A stretch of 64,000 nt of DNA. Origin: Thalassotalea profundi. Lineage in GTDB: Bacteria > Pseudomonadota > Gammaproteobacteria > Enterobacterales > Alteromonadaceae. Under the pieces are notes generated by a model, which saw only the letters and a program-made list of their open reading frames with translations, was not told the DNA's origin and did no database searches. Below, piece by piece: positions 29,609 to 37,817 of the stretch. Location: NCBI RefSeq assembly GCF_014653195.1, contig NZ_BNAH01000002.1, positions 124,377 through 188,376 on the forward strand, written 5' to 3'. Within the stretch, counting starts at the first letter, position 1. Every line of letters starts with the position of its first letter. Both the position numbers and the translations under genes were made by a program.

Positions 29609-30091
29609 TTAATTCAGCTTTTTTTTATGAAAAAGTCTAACAATAAATTCTTTACTATCTTTTTCAATTACAATACGCTTACTTTCTATCTGCTTGACTA
29701 GTAAGCCGTTAATAGAAACTCCTGCTTCTGCATCTGCCTGAATAGTCTTACCATCAGCTGTAACTTCAAGTAATACATTAATAACTCCAGAAATATTTGA
29801 TGTTGCAAGAATTTTGACCACATGTTCAGGTAATTCTGGAATTAAATCCCCTCCAGAATTTTCATCCTCATTGTTAACCATCTCTATACCAAATAAAGTC
29901 AACACTGACTCTGTAATTTCAGTTTCAATAATCTCGTATGGCGCCTGTTTTACCGCTAATGTATCAAAGGCGCTTTCATTGACTTGTACTGAAGTCATAA
30001 ATTGAATAACTAAATATATTAGCAGTAATACAACACCTGCCATAGATCCTGTTATGATAGCAAGCAACACACGTTTATTAGCAAAAATCAA
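29609..30091 (-). CDS. GspC/GspN-like bitopic inner-membrane protein of the T2SS
   Basis: This 160-residue protein has one N-terminal helix (VLLAIITGSMAGVVLLLIYLVIQF, about 8-31) and a periplasmic part. The segment HVVKILATSNISGVINVLLEV...GVSINGLLVKQIESKRIVIEKDSKEFIVRL resembles the homology region of GspC that contacts the secretin N0 domain. There is no PDZ or coiled-coil C-terminal domain. It is therefore closer to the short GspN/XpsN proteins encoded just before gspD in Xanthomonas. The start is TTG, overlapping the preceding TGA stop, with a strong GAGGGGGAAGG ribosome site. Position, size and topology support the assignment more than sequence does. Confidence 0.7.
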   Translation of the reverse strand: MIFANKRVLLAIITGSMAGVVLLLIYLVIQFMTSVQVNESAFDTLAVKQAPYEIIETEITESVLTLFGIEMVNNEDENSGGDLIPELPEHVVKILATSNISGVINVLLEVTADGKTIQADAEAGVSINGLLVKQIESKRIVIEKDSKEFIVRLFHKKKLN

Positions 30092-30654
30092 TTACCTTCC
30101 CCCTCAAATTTATACCAATGACCAACTATCATTTGAGCCACCAACTCAGAGTTTGAGTTAATAGAAGGCTTACTTAATTTAATTTCACCAATAAACAAAG
30201 AAGGACTTTTCATCTCTAGCTGAATGACTGACTCTATAACCTTATTTGCATTTCCAGAAATAGATAGCGTCCCTGTTACAACCCCAAGAGAGTTTGAAAC
30301 TGGTGATATGAATTCAACATTTTGATTATATACTTTTAATCCTTTATTTTTTATCTCCGAAGCAAGGTTCAACCAATATAAATTAATTTTTTGTTCACTG
30401 TTTAGGTTAGGTAAATCACCTGAAAACTCTTGAAGGTTATCTTTATGTATTTCAAGGTTTTTTAATGCCAGTTGTTCATTATCTATGGCCTTCCTTTGTT
30501 TATTGTTCATTAAAGATAACCTTTCATTTTCGAGTTCAACAGATTCAACCCAATCATCCCAAGGTAAATAGAAAAATTTAATAAATATCAATAAACTAAG
30601 CATTCCTATTGCTAAATTTTTATGCTTCATTGTTTTCGCCCACGATTTTACCAT
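30088..30654 (-). CDS. gspM: GspM-like T2SS inner-membrane protein
   Basis: This bitopic protein has a short cytoplasmic N-terminus (MVKSWAKTMKHKN), one helix (LAIGMLSLLIFIKFFYLPW) and a periplasmic coiled coil (ESVELENERLSLMNNKQRKAI) leading to a ferredoxin-like domain. This is the GspM/PilO layout. The frame extends to 30702, but I chose the ATG at 30654 because GspM proteins begin about a dozen residues before the helix. An ATG at 30630 is also possible. It overlaps the gspL end by about 35 bases. GspM pairs with GspL in the inner-membrane platform that couples the ATPase to pseudopilus assembly. Confidence 0.72.
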   Translation of the reverse strand: MVKSWAKTMKHKNLAIGMLSLLIFIKFFYLPWDDWVESVELENERLSLMNNKQRKAIDNEQLALKNLEIHKDNLQEFSGDLPNLNSEQKINLYWLNLASEIKNKGLKVYNQNVEFISPVSNSLGVVTGTLSISGNANKVIESVIQLEMKSPSLFIGEIKLSKPSINSNSELVAQMIVGHWYKFEGEGN

Positions 30655-31798
30655 TAGCTCTGTATTCAAAAGAAATATTAAAGAATTCTTTATCTTTACC
30701 ACGGCTGGAGGGGGGGGAAATGAATTTTATATTTTCAAATTCATTTAATTTAATTAGTATAGATAACACGCCTGTCGCATTAGCACTTACTCCACTGATC
30801 TTAACGTCATTTTTATATATTTCTACGCTTTGAATAATGAGTGAATCATCTGCTTCCTTCAGATTATTTAGTTTAGCTAAAAGCAACGCTTTGGAGCTGG
30901 TTTGAGAAATCTCATTATTTATTTTTAATATATCCGCCTTTAACGTATTTAATTTATTAACAACATTTACAGCTCTATTCGCTTCTTCTCGTTGCTCTTC
31001 AACTTTATTTGTAAAATAATTATTTTGCCATATTAAAAAGGCAGACCAGCCAAGGTTAAAACTTAAAAACACACAAACAATAAAAATTAGAACGTACTTA
31101 GCACTGCTACCCCAGCGCGCTTTTAAATGAAAAAAATATTTAATTAATGGGTTAATTAAGTCCGTGTATTTTAATAAACTTGGCTTCTTGAGTGCATCAT
31201 TAACTTCCAATTCATCAAGCCTACGTGCCTCTTCACCTTTCATGTTTAAAAATTGATTTTCATCATCAGTTGAACAAGGTAAAGATGACATACTACTTTC
31301 AGAAATTTGAAGTAATAAAGACTCCTTAGGTTGAGTGCAACTATGTATATCAACCTTGTCAGAAATACTATTAACTCTATAAAAAGGAATATTTAAATAT
31401 AATAAACTCGGCTTGTTATTGTACTGGCGATAAAATGGTAGTGAAATAGGTGTAAGTCGCCATAAACCAAGCTTATTTACTTGCTGCATAAACGCTTCAT
31501 TATAACAACAGTAAAGTACAGTAGAGTTATCAGAGTCAATATTAATAATATACGCTTGGGTCGTGCCTTTTATAGGAGAAATAATATCAACTTCGGCCTG
31601 AATTATTTTATATAATTCAATAACATTAGCAGTAGGGTAGCTTATAACTTGCTCCCAATACTGTTCTCTAGACACAAAGTAGTTTTGCCACGACGATATA
31701 AAGCTTAACCGACCATCATCTTCAACTTTAAGGCTGGAATTCGCATTGAAACTACTTATTCCATTCGCCCCAAAAATCATCATATTACTTTTTAACAT
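30620..31798 (-). CDS. gspL: GspL-like T2SS inner-membrane platform protein
   Basis: The 392-residue product has a cytoplasmic domain of about 230 residues, a single helix at about 234-257 (KYVLIFIVCVFLSFNLGWSAFL), a coiled coil (NKVEEQREEANRAVNVVNKLNTLKADI) and a small periplasmic domain. This is the GspL arrangement, in which the cytoplasmic actin-like part binds GspE. The cytoplasmic half has diverged, and I recognise it by position and topology rather than by motif. Near the C-terminus the coding strand carries a run of eight C residues (30710-30717), encoding the SPPSSRG stretch. The start ATG has AGG upstream. Confidence 0.75.
   Translation of the reverse strand: MLKSNMMIFGANGISSFNANSSLKVEDDGRLSFISSWQNYFVSREQYWEQVISYPTANVIELYKIIQAEVDIISPIKGTTQAYIINIDSDNSTVLYCCYNEAFMQQVNKLGLWRLTPISLPFYRQYNNKPSLLYLNIPFYRVNSISDKVDIHSCTQPKESLLLQISESSMSSLPCSTDDENQFLNMKGEEARRLDELEVNDALKKPSLLKYTDLINPLIKYFFHLKARWGSSAKYVLIFIVCVFLSFNLGWSAFLIWQNNYFTNKVEEQREEANRAVNVVNKLNTLKADILKINNEISQTSSKALLLAKLNNLKEADDSLIIQSVEIYKNDVKISGVSANATGVLSILIKLNEFENIKFISPPSSRGKDKEFFNISFEYRANGKIVGENNEA
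30710..30717 (-). repeat. Homopolymeric C8 tract inside gspL
   Basis: Eight consecutive C residues on the coding strand lie in the last sixth of gspL. In so AT-rich a genome this is the longest G/C run I noticed in the window. Slippage here would shift the frame of the final 30 residues of GspL and could change the overlap with gspM. Confidence 0.7.
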
Positions 31799-31828
31799 AT
31801 AGACCTAATATTTGCATACACAATCACT

Positions 31829-32710
31829 TTAATTAACACGCTCTTGCCAATTATTAACAATAAACGGTCTAGTATCACCAAAACGTCGTATTAAGTGAAA
31901 CATTCTACTTGATTTAGCATCACCATAGCTACTTGTAACGTTAATAATCCAATAAAGACTAGAATAATTCTCAATAGGATTAATGGCATTAGTCGTTAAC
32001 CAATTATCCCTAGCTTCAGAAAATTTATTTACTTCATGTGCTTGGATATTTAACGATAGTAAACTCTCTGGCGAATAATCATAATTATCTCTTCCTGGAT
32101 TATACAGTATGACGTTCTCATCATTAACCAATGATTGTAATAATTTCTGCTCGACATTTATCAATAATGCGAGTTCTTTTTTTGATTGAAGTTTATTATT
32201 AAATGGAAAACCCTCTACTTGATACTCTCGGCTCTCTGCACCGTTCAAGTGAGTAAAATCGTCCTTATCGACCCAATCAGCATAACCATCTAAAAAGTTT
32301 CTTATTTGATCAGCCGGCCATTTTTGGAGACTCAAGTAATTTGTAATTCTAACCTTGTTAAATGGGATCAAGTATAACAATCCCCCGCCATCTTGTACCT
32401 GAAGTACAGAATCTCCAAATTCAAATGGACGGCCAAATAAATTTGCCGTTTTAGGTAATGAGGAGGTAAATGGTGGGGCCACTACACTATCTCCCATAAT
32501 AAAATACGGAGTACTGTGAACTTCAAAGATAAAACGACTTAAATCAGAGATAACATTTCGTTCTGCTTGCAAAAAGTTTTTAGCAATTTTAATGCGTGAT
32601 GTATGAGCTTTTGTTTTCACAATTAATAATGCTGATACACTAGCAAGAGCAATTGAAATTAGTAGAACTATAATTAATGCAGCTCCATTAAATCGACTTA
32701 AATTATTCAT
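31829..32710 (-). CDS. gspK: T2SS minor pseudopilin GspK
   Basis: The N-terminus SRFNG/AALIIVLLISIALASVSALLI is a prepilin peptidase site followed by the hydrophobic helix. Residue +5 is not glutamate, which is characteristic of GspK, the pseudopilin at the tip. The large globular domain contains DWVDKDDFTHLNGAESREYQVEG, the conserved D-W-x-D-x-D...GAE signature of GspK. The length of 293 residues is near the usual 300-330. Its ATG overlaps the gspJ stop by 8 bases. Confidence 0.9.
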   Translation of the reverse strand: MNNLSRFNGAALIIVLLISIALASVSALLIVKTKAHTSRIKIAKNFLQAERNVISDLSRFIFEVHSTPYFIMGDSVVAPPFTSSLPKTANLFGRPFEFGDSVLQVQDGGGLLYLIPFNKVRITNYLSLQKWPADQIRNFLDGYADWVDKDDFTHLNGAESREYQVEGFPFNNKLQSKKELALLINVEQKLLQSLVNDENVILYNPGRDNYDYSPESLLSLNIQAHEVNKFSEARDNWLTTNAINPIENYSSLYWIINVTSSYGDAKSSRMFHLIRRFGDTRPFIVNNWQERVN

Positions 32711-33437
32711 GATTTGAACTGTTTTCAGCTAAATGTACAGGATCAGCATCTGGTATTCTAAACCACATCTGTTCAGGCTTATATACGGCGACCTTTTCTT
32801 TATACTCAATACGAACCTGGATATATTGCGGCAATATTTTAGCATTCTCTCCATTCCAATCTGTTTTCCAACGCTTTTTTTTCTCAACACCTAAACTGCT
32901 AATACCGAATAGATCATTTATCGATTCATAGCCAAAATAGCTAAAAGAAACATCGTCGATAGAATCGGCAATCGTCGCTGTAAAGCTACAATTATCATTT
33001 CTTGTTAATAAAGGGTAGCTTTGTTTCATGTCATACTCACAATAAAGTAATGATTTTTGATCATCTTCATTGGTTTGAACAAATACTCTGTATTGTGTTG
33101 GTCGACTTTGAAAGCCTAATGAACGTGCAGTAATTCCCGTAAAAGAGTTATCAGTCCCATTAAAGAACAGCTTCGAACCTATTAGTTGCTGTTTCTTTAA
33201 AGGAAGAAAGTAATGCTCCGTTCCTTTAATTGCATTACGTATATTAATCAACATAGCGGTTTCATTTAATATTTCGTCGCTTATTGATGTCTTTGTACTG
33301 TTAGTAATAAAAAACTTGAATGCTAACGATGCTATAGCCAAAATAGCCGCAAAGATTAATGAAGCAATAATTGTCTCTAATAAACTAAAACCCTGCTGTC
33401 GCTTGGATGTTTTCTGTAACAACTTGTTTAATCTCAA
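32703..33437 (-). CDS. gspJ: T2SS minor pseudopilin GspJ
   Basis: This prepilin-like protein of 244 residues has the cleavage site KRQQG/FSLLETIIASLIFAAILAIA, with glutamate at +5. The rest is a mixed beta domain of the size expected for GspJ (about 200-240), and it sits between GspI and GspK genes as in other T2SS loci. The start shown is a TTG overlapping gspI by 53 bases; another TTG at 33422 would also leave the signal intact. It would assemble with GspI and GspK at the pseudopilus tip. Confidence 0.83.
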   Translation of the reverse strand: MRLNKLLQKTSKRQQGFSLLETIIASLIFAAILAIASLAFKFFITNSTKTSISDEILNETAMLINIRNAIKGTEHYFLPLKKQQLIGSKLFFNGTDNSFTGITARSLGFQSRPTQYRVFVQTNEDDQKSLLYCEYDMKQSYPLLTRNDNCSFTATIADSIDDVSFSYFGYESINDLFGISSLGVEKKKRWKTDWNGENAKILPQYIQVRIEYKEKVAVYKPEQMWFRIPDADPVHLAENSSNHE

Positions 33438-33825
33438 AGGTTTTATCCGGTAAACTCATAAAATAGTAATTAACACTTAATAGTTTAATAGTGCTTGAAG
33501 ATGCATACTGATTATTTGCATCTAGCTCAGGATCAAAACTATTTATTACTGCACTTTCCTGCTCTAAAGTACTCTGCCAAGCAATTACATACTCTCCAAT
33601 TTTATACTCTCCAGAGTATATTTTTTGCTCAAGAGAGTATTCGATATAATCAAAAAATGACTGTTGATTTAACAATAAAACATAATCTAGTTGATTTAAT
33701 TGTTGATAATGCGTTAATACTCGTTGAACCCCAGAAACTGTACCAATAGCAATAAATAAAATAATAGAGGCAACCAACACTTCTATAAGCGTCATTCCCT
33801 TAATTTTTGAAGGAGAATTTAACAA
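33385..33825 (-). CDS. gspI: T2SS minor pseudopilin GspI
   Basis: This short prepilin-like protein (146 residues) has the processing site KIKG/MTLIEVLVASIILFIAIGTVSGV, with glutamate at +5. The M-T-L-[IL]-E-V start of the mature form is typical of GspI. No ATG is available before the cleavage site; TTG at 33823-33825 is the likely start, with GGTG upstream. It overlaps gspJ. GspI forms the core of the I-J-K tip complex. Confidence 0.82.
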   Translation of the reverse strand: MLNSPSKIKGMTLIEVLVASIILFIAIGTVSGVQRVLTHYQQLNQLDYVLLLNQQSFFDYIEYSLEQKIYSGEYKIGEYVIAWQSTLEQESAVINSFDPELDANNQYASSSTIKLLSVNYYFMSLPDKTFEIKQVVTENIQATAGF

Positions 33826-33843
33826 AATTACACACCAATTTTC

Positions 33844-34353
33844 TTAATCAATTTCTAACGTCACACTTGGTATAGAGCTATTTTCAAAAAACTTAATAAA
33901 TTGATGCTCATTAATTTTCCCTCCGCTGATAAAAAAAGAAAGCTCTTCAAATGTATAAAATCGACTATAGATTTCTTTCAATTTTCTACAGTTTTTCTCA
34001 GCCTCGGGCTCTTCATCAGCACTTTGTTCTTCTAGGTCTTTATCCGAGTTACACATTAATGCTAACTCTTTATTAGAATATAAACGCTGCTCAGCTAAAT
34101 ACTCGTATACGGAAAATTGGTTATCTATAAACGTAATAAAATAACCATTAGACGAGAAAAAGCTTTTTTCTTTAATCAGTTTAAGCGTGGCACTAATAGT
34201 CATCTGCTCTTCACGCTTTTGCACTCGTTCCAACATTTTAAACATATCAGGTGCAACTACACTAGCGCTTAACCCCATAATTACTAGCACTACTAATAAC
34301 TCAATCAAAGTAAAGCCATGGCTTTTGACCATATTGTTCAAAACTAAGTCCAC
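33844..34353 (-). CDS. gspH: T2SS minor pseudopilin GspH
   Basis: This prepilin-like protein has the cleavage site MVKSHG/FTLIELLVVLVIMGLSASVVAP, including E+5. The 169-residue length matches GspH. An unusual acidic insert containing two cysteines (LMCNSDKDLEEQSADEEPEAEKNCRK, about residues 100-125) may form a disulfide-closed loop. The frame begins at a GTG; an internal ATG at 34330-34332 (MVKSHG) is equally plausible. It follows gspF by 7 bases. GspH usually links the tip complex to the GspG filament. Confidence 0.8.
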   Translation of the reverse strand: MDLVLNNMVKSHGFTLIELLVVLVIMGLSASVVAPDMFKMLERVQKREEQMTISATLKLIKEKSFFSSNGYFITFIDNQFSVYEYLAEQRLYSNKELALMCNSDKDLEEQSADEEPEAEKNCRKLKEIYSRFYTFEELSFFISGGKINEHQFIKFFENSSIPSVTLEID

Positions 34354-34359
34354 ATAACA

Positions 34360-35559
34360 TTAAAAAGAGATGTCATTTACAGACACAATACTTAATAACA
34401 TGACTACTACAACACCTCCAACAATAGCTCCCATTACAAGTATCAGTAGTGGCTCTAAAAGCGATGTCATTTTCATAATCCAAGACTCAAAATTGGCTTT
34501 AATACGATTAGTGACTTCATTAAAAGATTTATCTAATGTACCGCTTTGTTCTCCAACTTTTATTAAGGACACTGAAATTTTATCTAATACTCTACTCTCT
34601 GATAAGCTTTCAGCAAGAGGAGCCCCTGCATCAACTTTCATTCTCACTAGCTCTAATTGCTGTTTATTATTCTCGATACTCAGTGTTTTATTACTTAACA
34701 AAATGGCATTAGAAAGGCTTATACCGCTATCTAATGTTAACTTCATGGCCGAACAAAACCTAATTTGTTCAGTTTTTAATACTAAAGCTTTTGAAAGAGG
34801 CAATATCGCTAAGATATTCTGTATTTTTTTCTGAGTATTCGGATTATTCCATAGCCCAATGAAGCCAAAAATAATAAAAAGTGCAAATAACAGAATCATC
34901 CCATTATTCTCAGTCACAAATGCGCTAGTATCCAATAGCCATTGTGTGTAACCGGGTAGATTTTCAGCTGAAGAAAAAACGGATTCCATATTAGGGATCA
35001 CAAAATTAAATATTGCAAATATTGCAATAATACATACGCCAAAAATGATCATAGGATAAATTAACGCTTGAATGGTTTTACTTTTTAATTCTCGTTGAAA
35101 ACTTAAATTATCTGAAAGTCCCCTAAATACTTCAGGTAAAGTACCTGTTTGTTCAGCAATATTTACCATTTCAAGATACAAGACATCAAAAGTATCAGAG
35201 AATTCTTTTAACGATTCGTGTAACGATTTTCCTGACTGAACTTGTTTATGTACGGTTCGCCACAAACTAGAGAGAGAGTTAGTCGTTGAAGTATCTATCA
35301 ATACTTCAATAGCCACATTAATTTTCACACCATTTTCAAGTAAAGTTGCTAATTGATTTGTAGATTGTTCAATCTCAGTTGCAGAAATTTTACTTCCAGA
35401 AAGAAAACTTTTTTTGAGTGAGTCCTCTTCGATAGACACTAAAGTAATATTTTGCGATTTAAGTTTCTTTCTTGCCTGGTTAATATTTTCTGCCACTACC
35501 GAATCACTAACTCGCTTTCCTGTCGATGTTAAACCTTTATATTTATATCTTAGGCTCAT
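34360..35559 (-). CDS. gspF: T2SS inner-membrane protein GspF
   Basis: GspF is the polytopic platform protein that contacts the GspE ATPase and helps pseudopilin extrusion. The 399 residues contain two GspF domains, each with a cytoplasmic four-helix bundle and hydrophobic segments. Segments are near 165-190 (LIYPMIIFGVCIIAIFAIFNFVIP), near 220 (GMILLFALFIIFGFIGLW) and 370-390 (LLEPLLILVMGAIVGGVVVVMLLSIV). Family phrases LATLLENGVKI, ALIYPMII and LIKVGEQSGTLDKSFNEV are present. The start ATG overlaps the gspE stop (ATGA), indicating coupled translation. Confidence 0.94.
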   Translation of the reverse strand: MSLRYKYKGLTSTGKRVSDSVVAENINQARKKLKSQNITLVSIEEDSLKKSFLSGSKISATEIEQSTNQLATLLENGVKINVAIEVLIDTSTTNSLSSLWRTVHKQVQSGKSLHESLKEFSDTFDVLYLEMVNIAEQTGTLPEVFRGLSDNLSFQRELKSKTIQALIYPMIIFGVCIIAIFAIFNFVIPNMESVFSSAENLPGYTQWLLDTSAFVTENNGMILLFALFIIFGFIGLWNNPNTQKKIQNILAILPLSKALVLKTEQIRFCSAMKLTLDSGISLSNAILLSNKTLSIENNKQQLELVRMKVDAGAPLAESLSESRVLDKISVSLIKVGEQSGTLDKSFNEVTNRIKANFESWIMKMTSLLEPLLILVMGAIVGGVVVVMLLSIVSVNDISF

Positions 35560-37256
35560 CCAGCAACCCTTAATACTTCTTCAATTGTTGTTTGCCCTTT
35601 CATCGCCTTTAAGAAGCCATCTTGCTTCAAGGTCCTAAGGTCATTAGATTGCATATATTTTGCAGCCTCTAATAAAAATTTTTCTCCTTTAGGTAATTGC
35701 ATAATTTCATCGTTACAGGGCAAATACTCTAGAATAGCAACACGTCCATTAAAGCCTGTGAAGTTACATTTTGTACAACCAACAGCACTTTTTATCATGA
35801 CCTTATCATCAATAAATTTTTCAACCAGTGGCGATAAACCATATTGATTAACTAGATTTTCAATTTCTGACTCAGTTTTAACAAGAGCGCAACTGCATAA
35901 ACGTCGTACTAGTCTCTGAGCTAAGATAGAGATCAATGCCGCATTGAGTAAATACTCTTGCACGCCGAGGTCTAATAACCGCGTATATGCTGTAGCTGCA
36001 TCGTTCGTATGTACAGTACTAAATACAAGGTGACCCGTTAATGCTGACTGCAAAGCCACTTTAGCGGTTTCATTATCCCTAATTTCACCCACCATAATTA
36101 CATCAGGATCTTGCCTAACAATGCTGCGTAAGCCTTTAGCAAAATCGAAGCCTATATCACTATTAACTTGTACCTGATTAATACCATCTAATTGATACTC
36201 AATCGGATCCTCTAACGTGATTATTTTGACTTCTGGGCCATTTAATTGATTCAAATAAGAGTACAAACTTGTCGTTTTACCAGAACCGGTAGGACCCGTC
36301 ATTAAAATAACACCTGCGGTTTTCTTTAAGTCTGCTTGTATTCTATCGGCTAAATCTTGTTCATAGCCTAAATCAGCTAAATTAAACTGTACTGCCTTCT
36401 TAATAAGAAAGCGCATTACCATACTTTCGCCTTGACCTAAAGGCAGCGATGAACAACGAATGTCTAACTCTACATTATTTGCTTTCGTCTCTATCTTTCC
36501 ATCCTGCGGCCTACGTTTTTCTGCGATATCCATGCCTGATAATATTTTGATACGTGAAATAACCGCAAGTTGTAAATTTTGAGGAATGGGATCAGTTTCA
36601 TGTAATATACCGTCAACTCTATAGCGTGCTCGATATTTATTAGCAACTGGCTCAATATGTAAATCTGAAGCGCCTAGCTTAACGCCTTGTTGAATAAGTT
36701 GATTTACAAATGAAACTGTAGGAGCCCCTTGGGCCAACTCTTTTAAACGTTCAACCTCACCATCAGCAACAAATTGTTGGCCATTTTGCATCAATTTGGC
36801 CGATTGCCAATTTAACTCAAATTCTTCCTTTAAAAGCGCTAAATTTTTACTTTGCGTAAATTGATAGGTTACTTTCTGATTAATAAACCTAAAATAATCA
36901 TAAAGTTCCCAATGTTCAGCTTGATCAATAGCTAAGACTAAAATGTTTTCATTTGCTTCAATAGGAATAGCATCACAACGTAGTAAATAGTCATGGTCAA
37001 TGTCTGATAAATATTGATTAATTTTTTCACTGGAAAGCGCAACAGTATCAGATGATATTTCAGCAGCACCGTATACATCAGAATACAATGCAACAAGTTG
37101 TAATTCATCAAGTTTACCCATTGAAAGTAATACTTTTTCAATGGGCGCTTTAAAAGTTTCTTTAAGCTTTAATGCTTCATTTATATCTGCTTCAGGTATT
37201 TGCAATATACCTTGTAAGTAATCTTGTATCTTAGTAGACAACGTCTGTTGCCTCAT
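35556..37256 (-). CDS. gspE: T2SS assembly ATPase GspE
   Basis: This cytoplasmic hexameric ATPase powers pseudopilus growth. From the ATG at 37256 (GGTGG ribosome site at 5 bases) it has 566 residues; the frame extends 10 codons further. It has an N-terminal N1E-type domain, the N2 domain with SDLHIEPV, Walker A GPTGSGKTTS near residue 321, Asp box, Walker B (DPDVIMVGEIRD) and the His box (GHLVFSTVHTNDA). The C-terminal zinc region is odd: the first pair is C-S-C rather than CxxC, while the second pair, CTKC, is normal. It overlaps gspG by 26 bases. PilB of a pilus is the main alternative, but the flanking genes argue for GspE. Confidence 0.93.
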   Translation of the reverse strand: MRQQTLSTKIQDYLQGILQIPEADINEALKLKETFKAPIEKVLLSMGKLDELQLVALYSDVYGAAEISSDTVALSSEKINQYLSDIDHDYLLRCDAIPIEANENILVLAIDQAEHWELYDYFRFINQKVTYQFTQSKNLALLKEEFELNWQSAKLMQNGQQFVADGEVERLKELAQGAPTVSFVNQLIQQGVKLGASDLHIEPVANKYRARYRVDGILHETDPIPQNLQLAVISRIKILSGMDIAEKRRPQDGKIETKANNVELDIRCSSLPLGQGESMVMRFLIKKAVQFNLADLGYEQDLADRIQADLKKTAGVILMTGPTGSGKTTSLYSYLNQLNGPEVKIITLEDPIEYQLDGINQVQVNSDIGFDFAKGLRSIVRQDPDVIMVGEIRDNETAKVALQSALTGHLVFSTVHTNDAATAYTRLLDLGVQEYLLNAALISILAQRLVRRLCSCALVKTESEIENLVNQYGLSPLVEKFIDDKVMIKSAVGCTKCNFTGFNGRVAILEYLPCNDEIMQLPKGEKFLLEAAKYMQSNDLRTLKQDGFLKAMKGQTTIEEVLRVAG

Positions 37257-37638
37257 CTTTTCCACCGGCATTGCCATCACTACCATAGCTTATTAGATCA
37301 TATTCAGCATTTTCACCAGGGTATTTAAAGTAATAAGGGTTGCCCCACGGATCATTAGGTATTTCTTTTGGTAAATAAGGTCCTTGCCAGTTATTATTAT
37401 CCGAAGTTAATAATTCTGACAATTGTGTTGGATATCTTCCTACATCTAATTTATACATATCTAATGCTGTAGATAATAATTCCATTTGTGTTTTAGCAGT
37501 TTGTACCTTTGACGATGCAACTTTGCCAAACATTTTAGGTGCAACTAAAGAAGCTAATAGACCAAGAATTACCATAACTATTAACAATTCAACCAGTGTA
37601 AAACCCTTCACTTGGTGTCGTTTTCTGCTTTGAAACAT
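37231..37638 (-). CDS. gspG: T2SS major pseudopilin GspG
   Basis: This is the major filament subunit, 135 residues. It has the prepilin peptidase site HQVKG/FTLVELLIVMVILGLLASLVAPKMFG and the GspG-specific C-terminal pattern YPTQLSELL...WQGPYLPKEIPNDPWGNPYYFKYPG...YDLISYGSDGNAGG, which includes the calcium-binding loop. It is the first gene of the T2SS operon, with GAGG 10 bases ahead of the ATG. The 113 bases to the terminator of the preceding gene must hold the promoter. A CATAGT-A-ACTATG inverted repeat at about 37656-37668 lies in that leader. The prepilin peptidase gene is not in the window. Confidence 0.96.
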   Translation of the reverse strand: MFQSRKRHQVKGFTLVELLIVMVILGLLASLVAPKMFGKVASSKVQTAKTQMELLSTALDMYKLDVGRYPTQLSELLTSDNNNWQGPYLPKEIPNDPWGNPYYFKYPGENAEYDLISYGSDGNAGGKDEATDVVY

Positions 37639-37754
37639 TTACTTTTAACCTCTACATAGTAACTATGCTTATTTATTAAATAATTTACGATAACAACGCT
37701 AAAAGGGCTAACGTTTGAAACCTTATTCAACAAGCAGTTTACATGAAAATAAAA

Positions 37755-37802
37755 AATGGAGCTAGGTTAGTCTTTTTAAAAAACGTAACAAAAAGCTCCA
37801 TT
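37755..37802 (-). terminator. Probable intrinsic terminator after the DsbA-like gene
   Basis: AATGGAGCT (37755-37763) pairs perfectly with AGCTCCATT (37794-37802) around a 30-nt loop. On the minus strand the stem is followed by TTTTATTTT. It lies about 16 bases after the stop codon of the DsbA-like gene. Confidence 0.65.
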
Positions 37803-37817
37803 AAAAAATTTCAATTT

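Noticed and set aside
33495..33749. Plus-strand frame of 84 codons opposite gspI
   Set aside because: It overlaps the clear gspI/gspJ coding region in antisense and shows no recognisable domain or start signal.
27544..37638. Reading the secretion operon as an MSHA or type IV pilus locus
   Set aside because: The GspG C-terminal calcium loop, the GspK DW-x-D-x-D...GAE signature and the full H-I-J-K pseudopilin set are T2SS features. No pilT, pilM or major pilin with a pilus-type disulfide loop is present.
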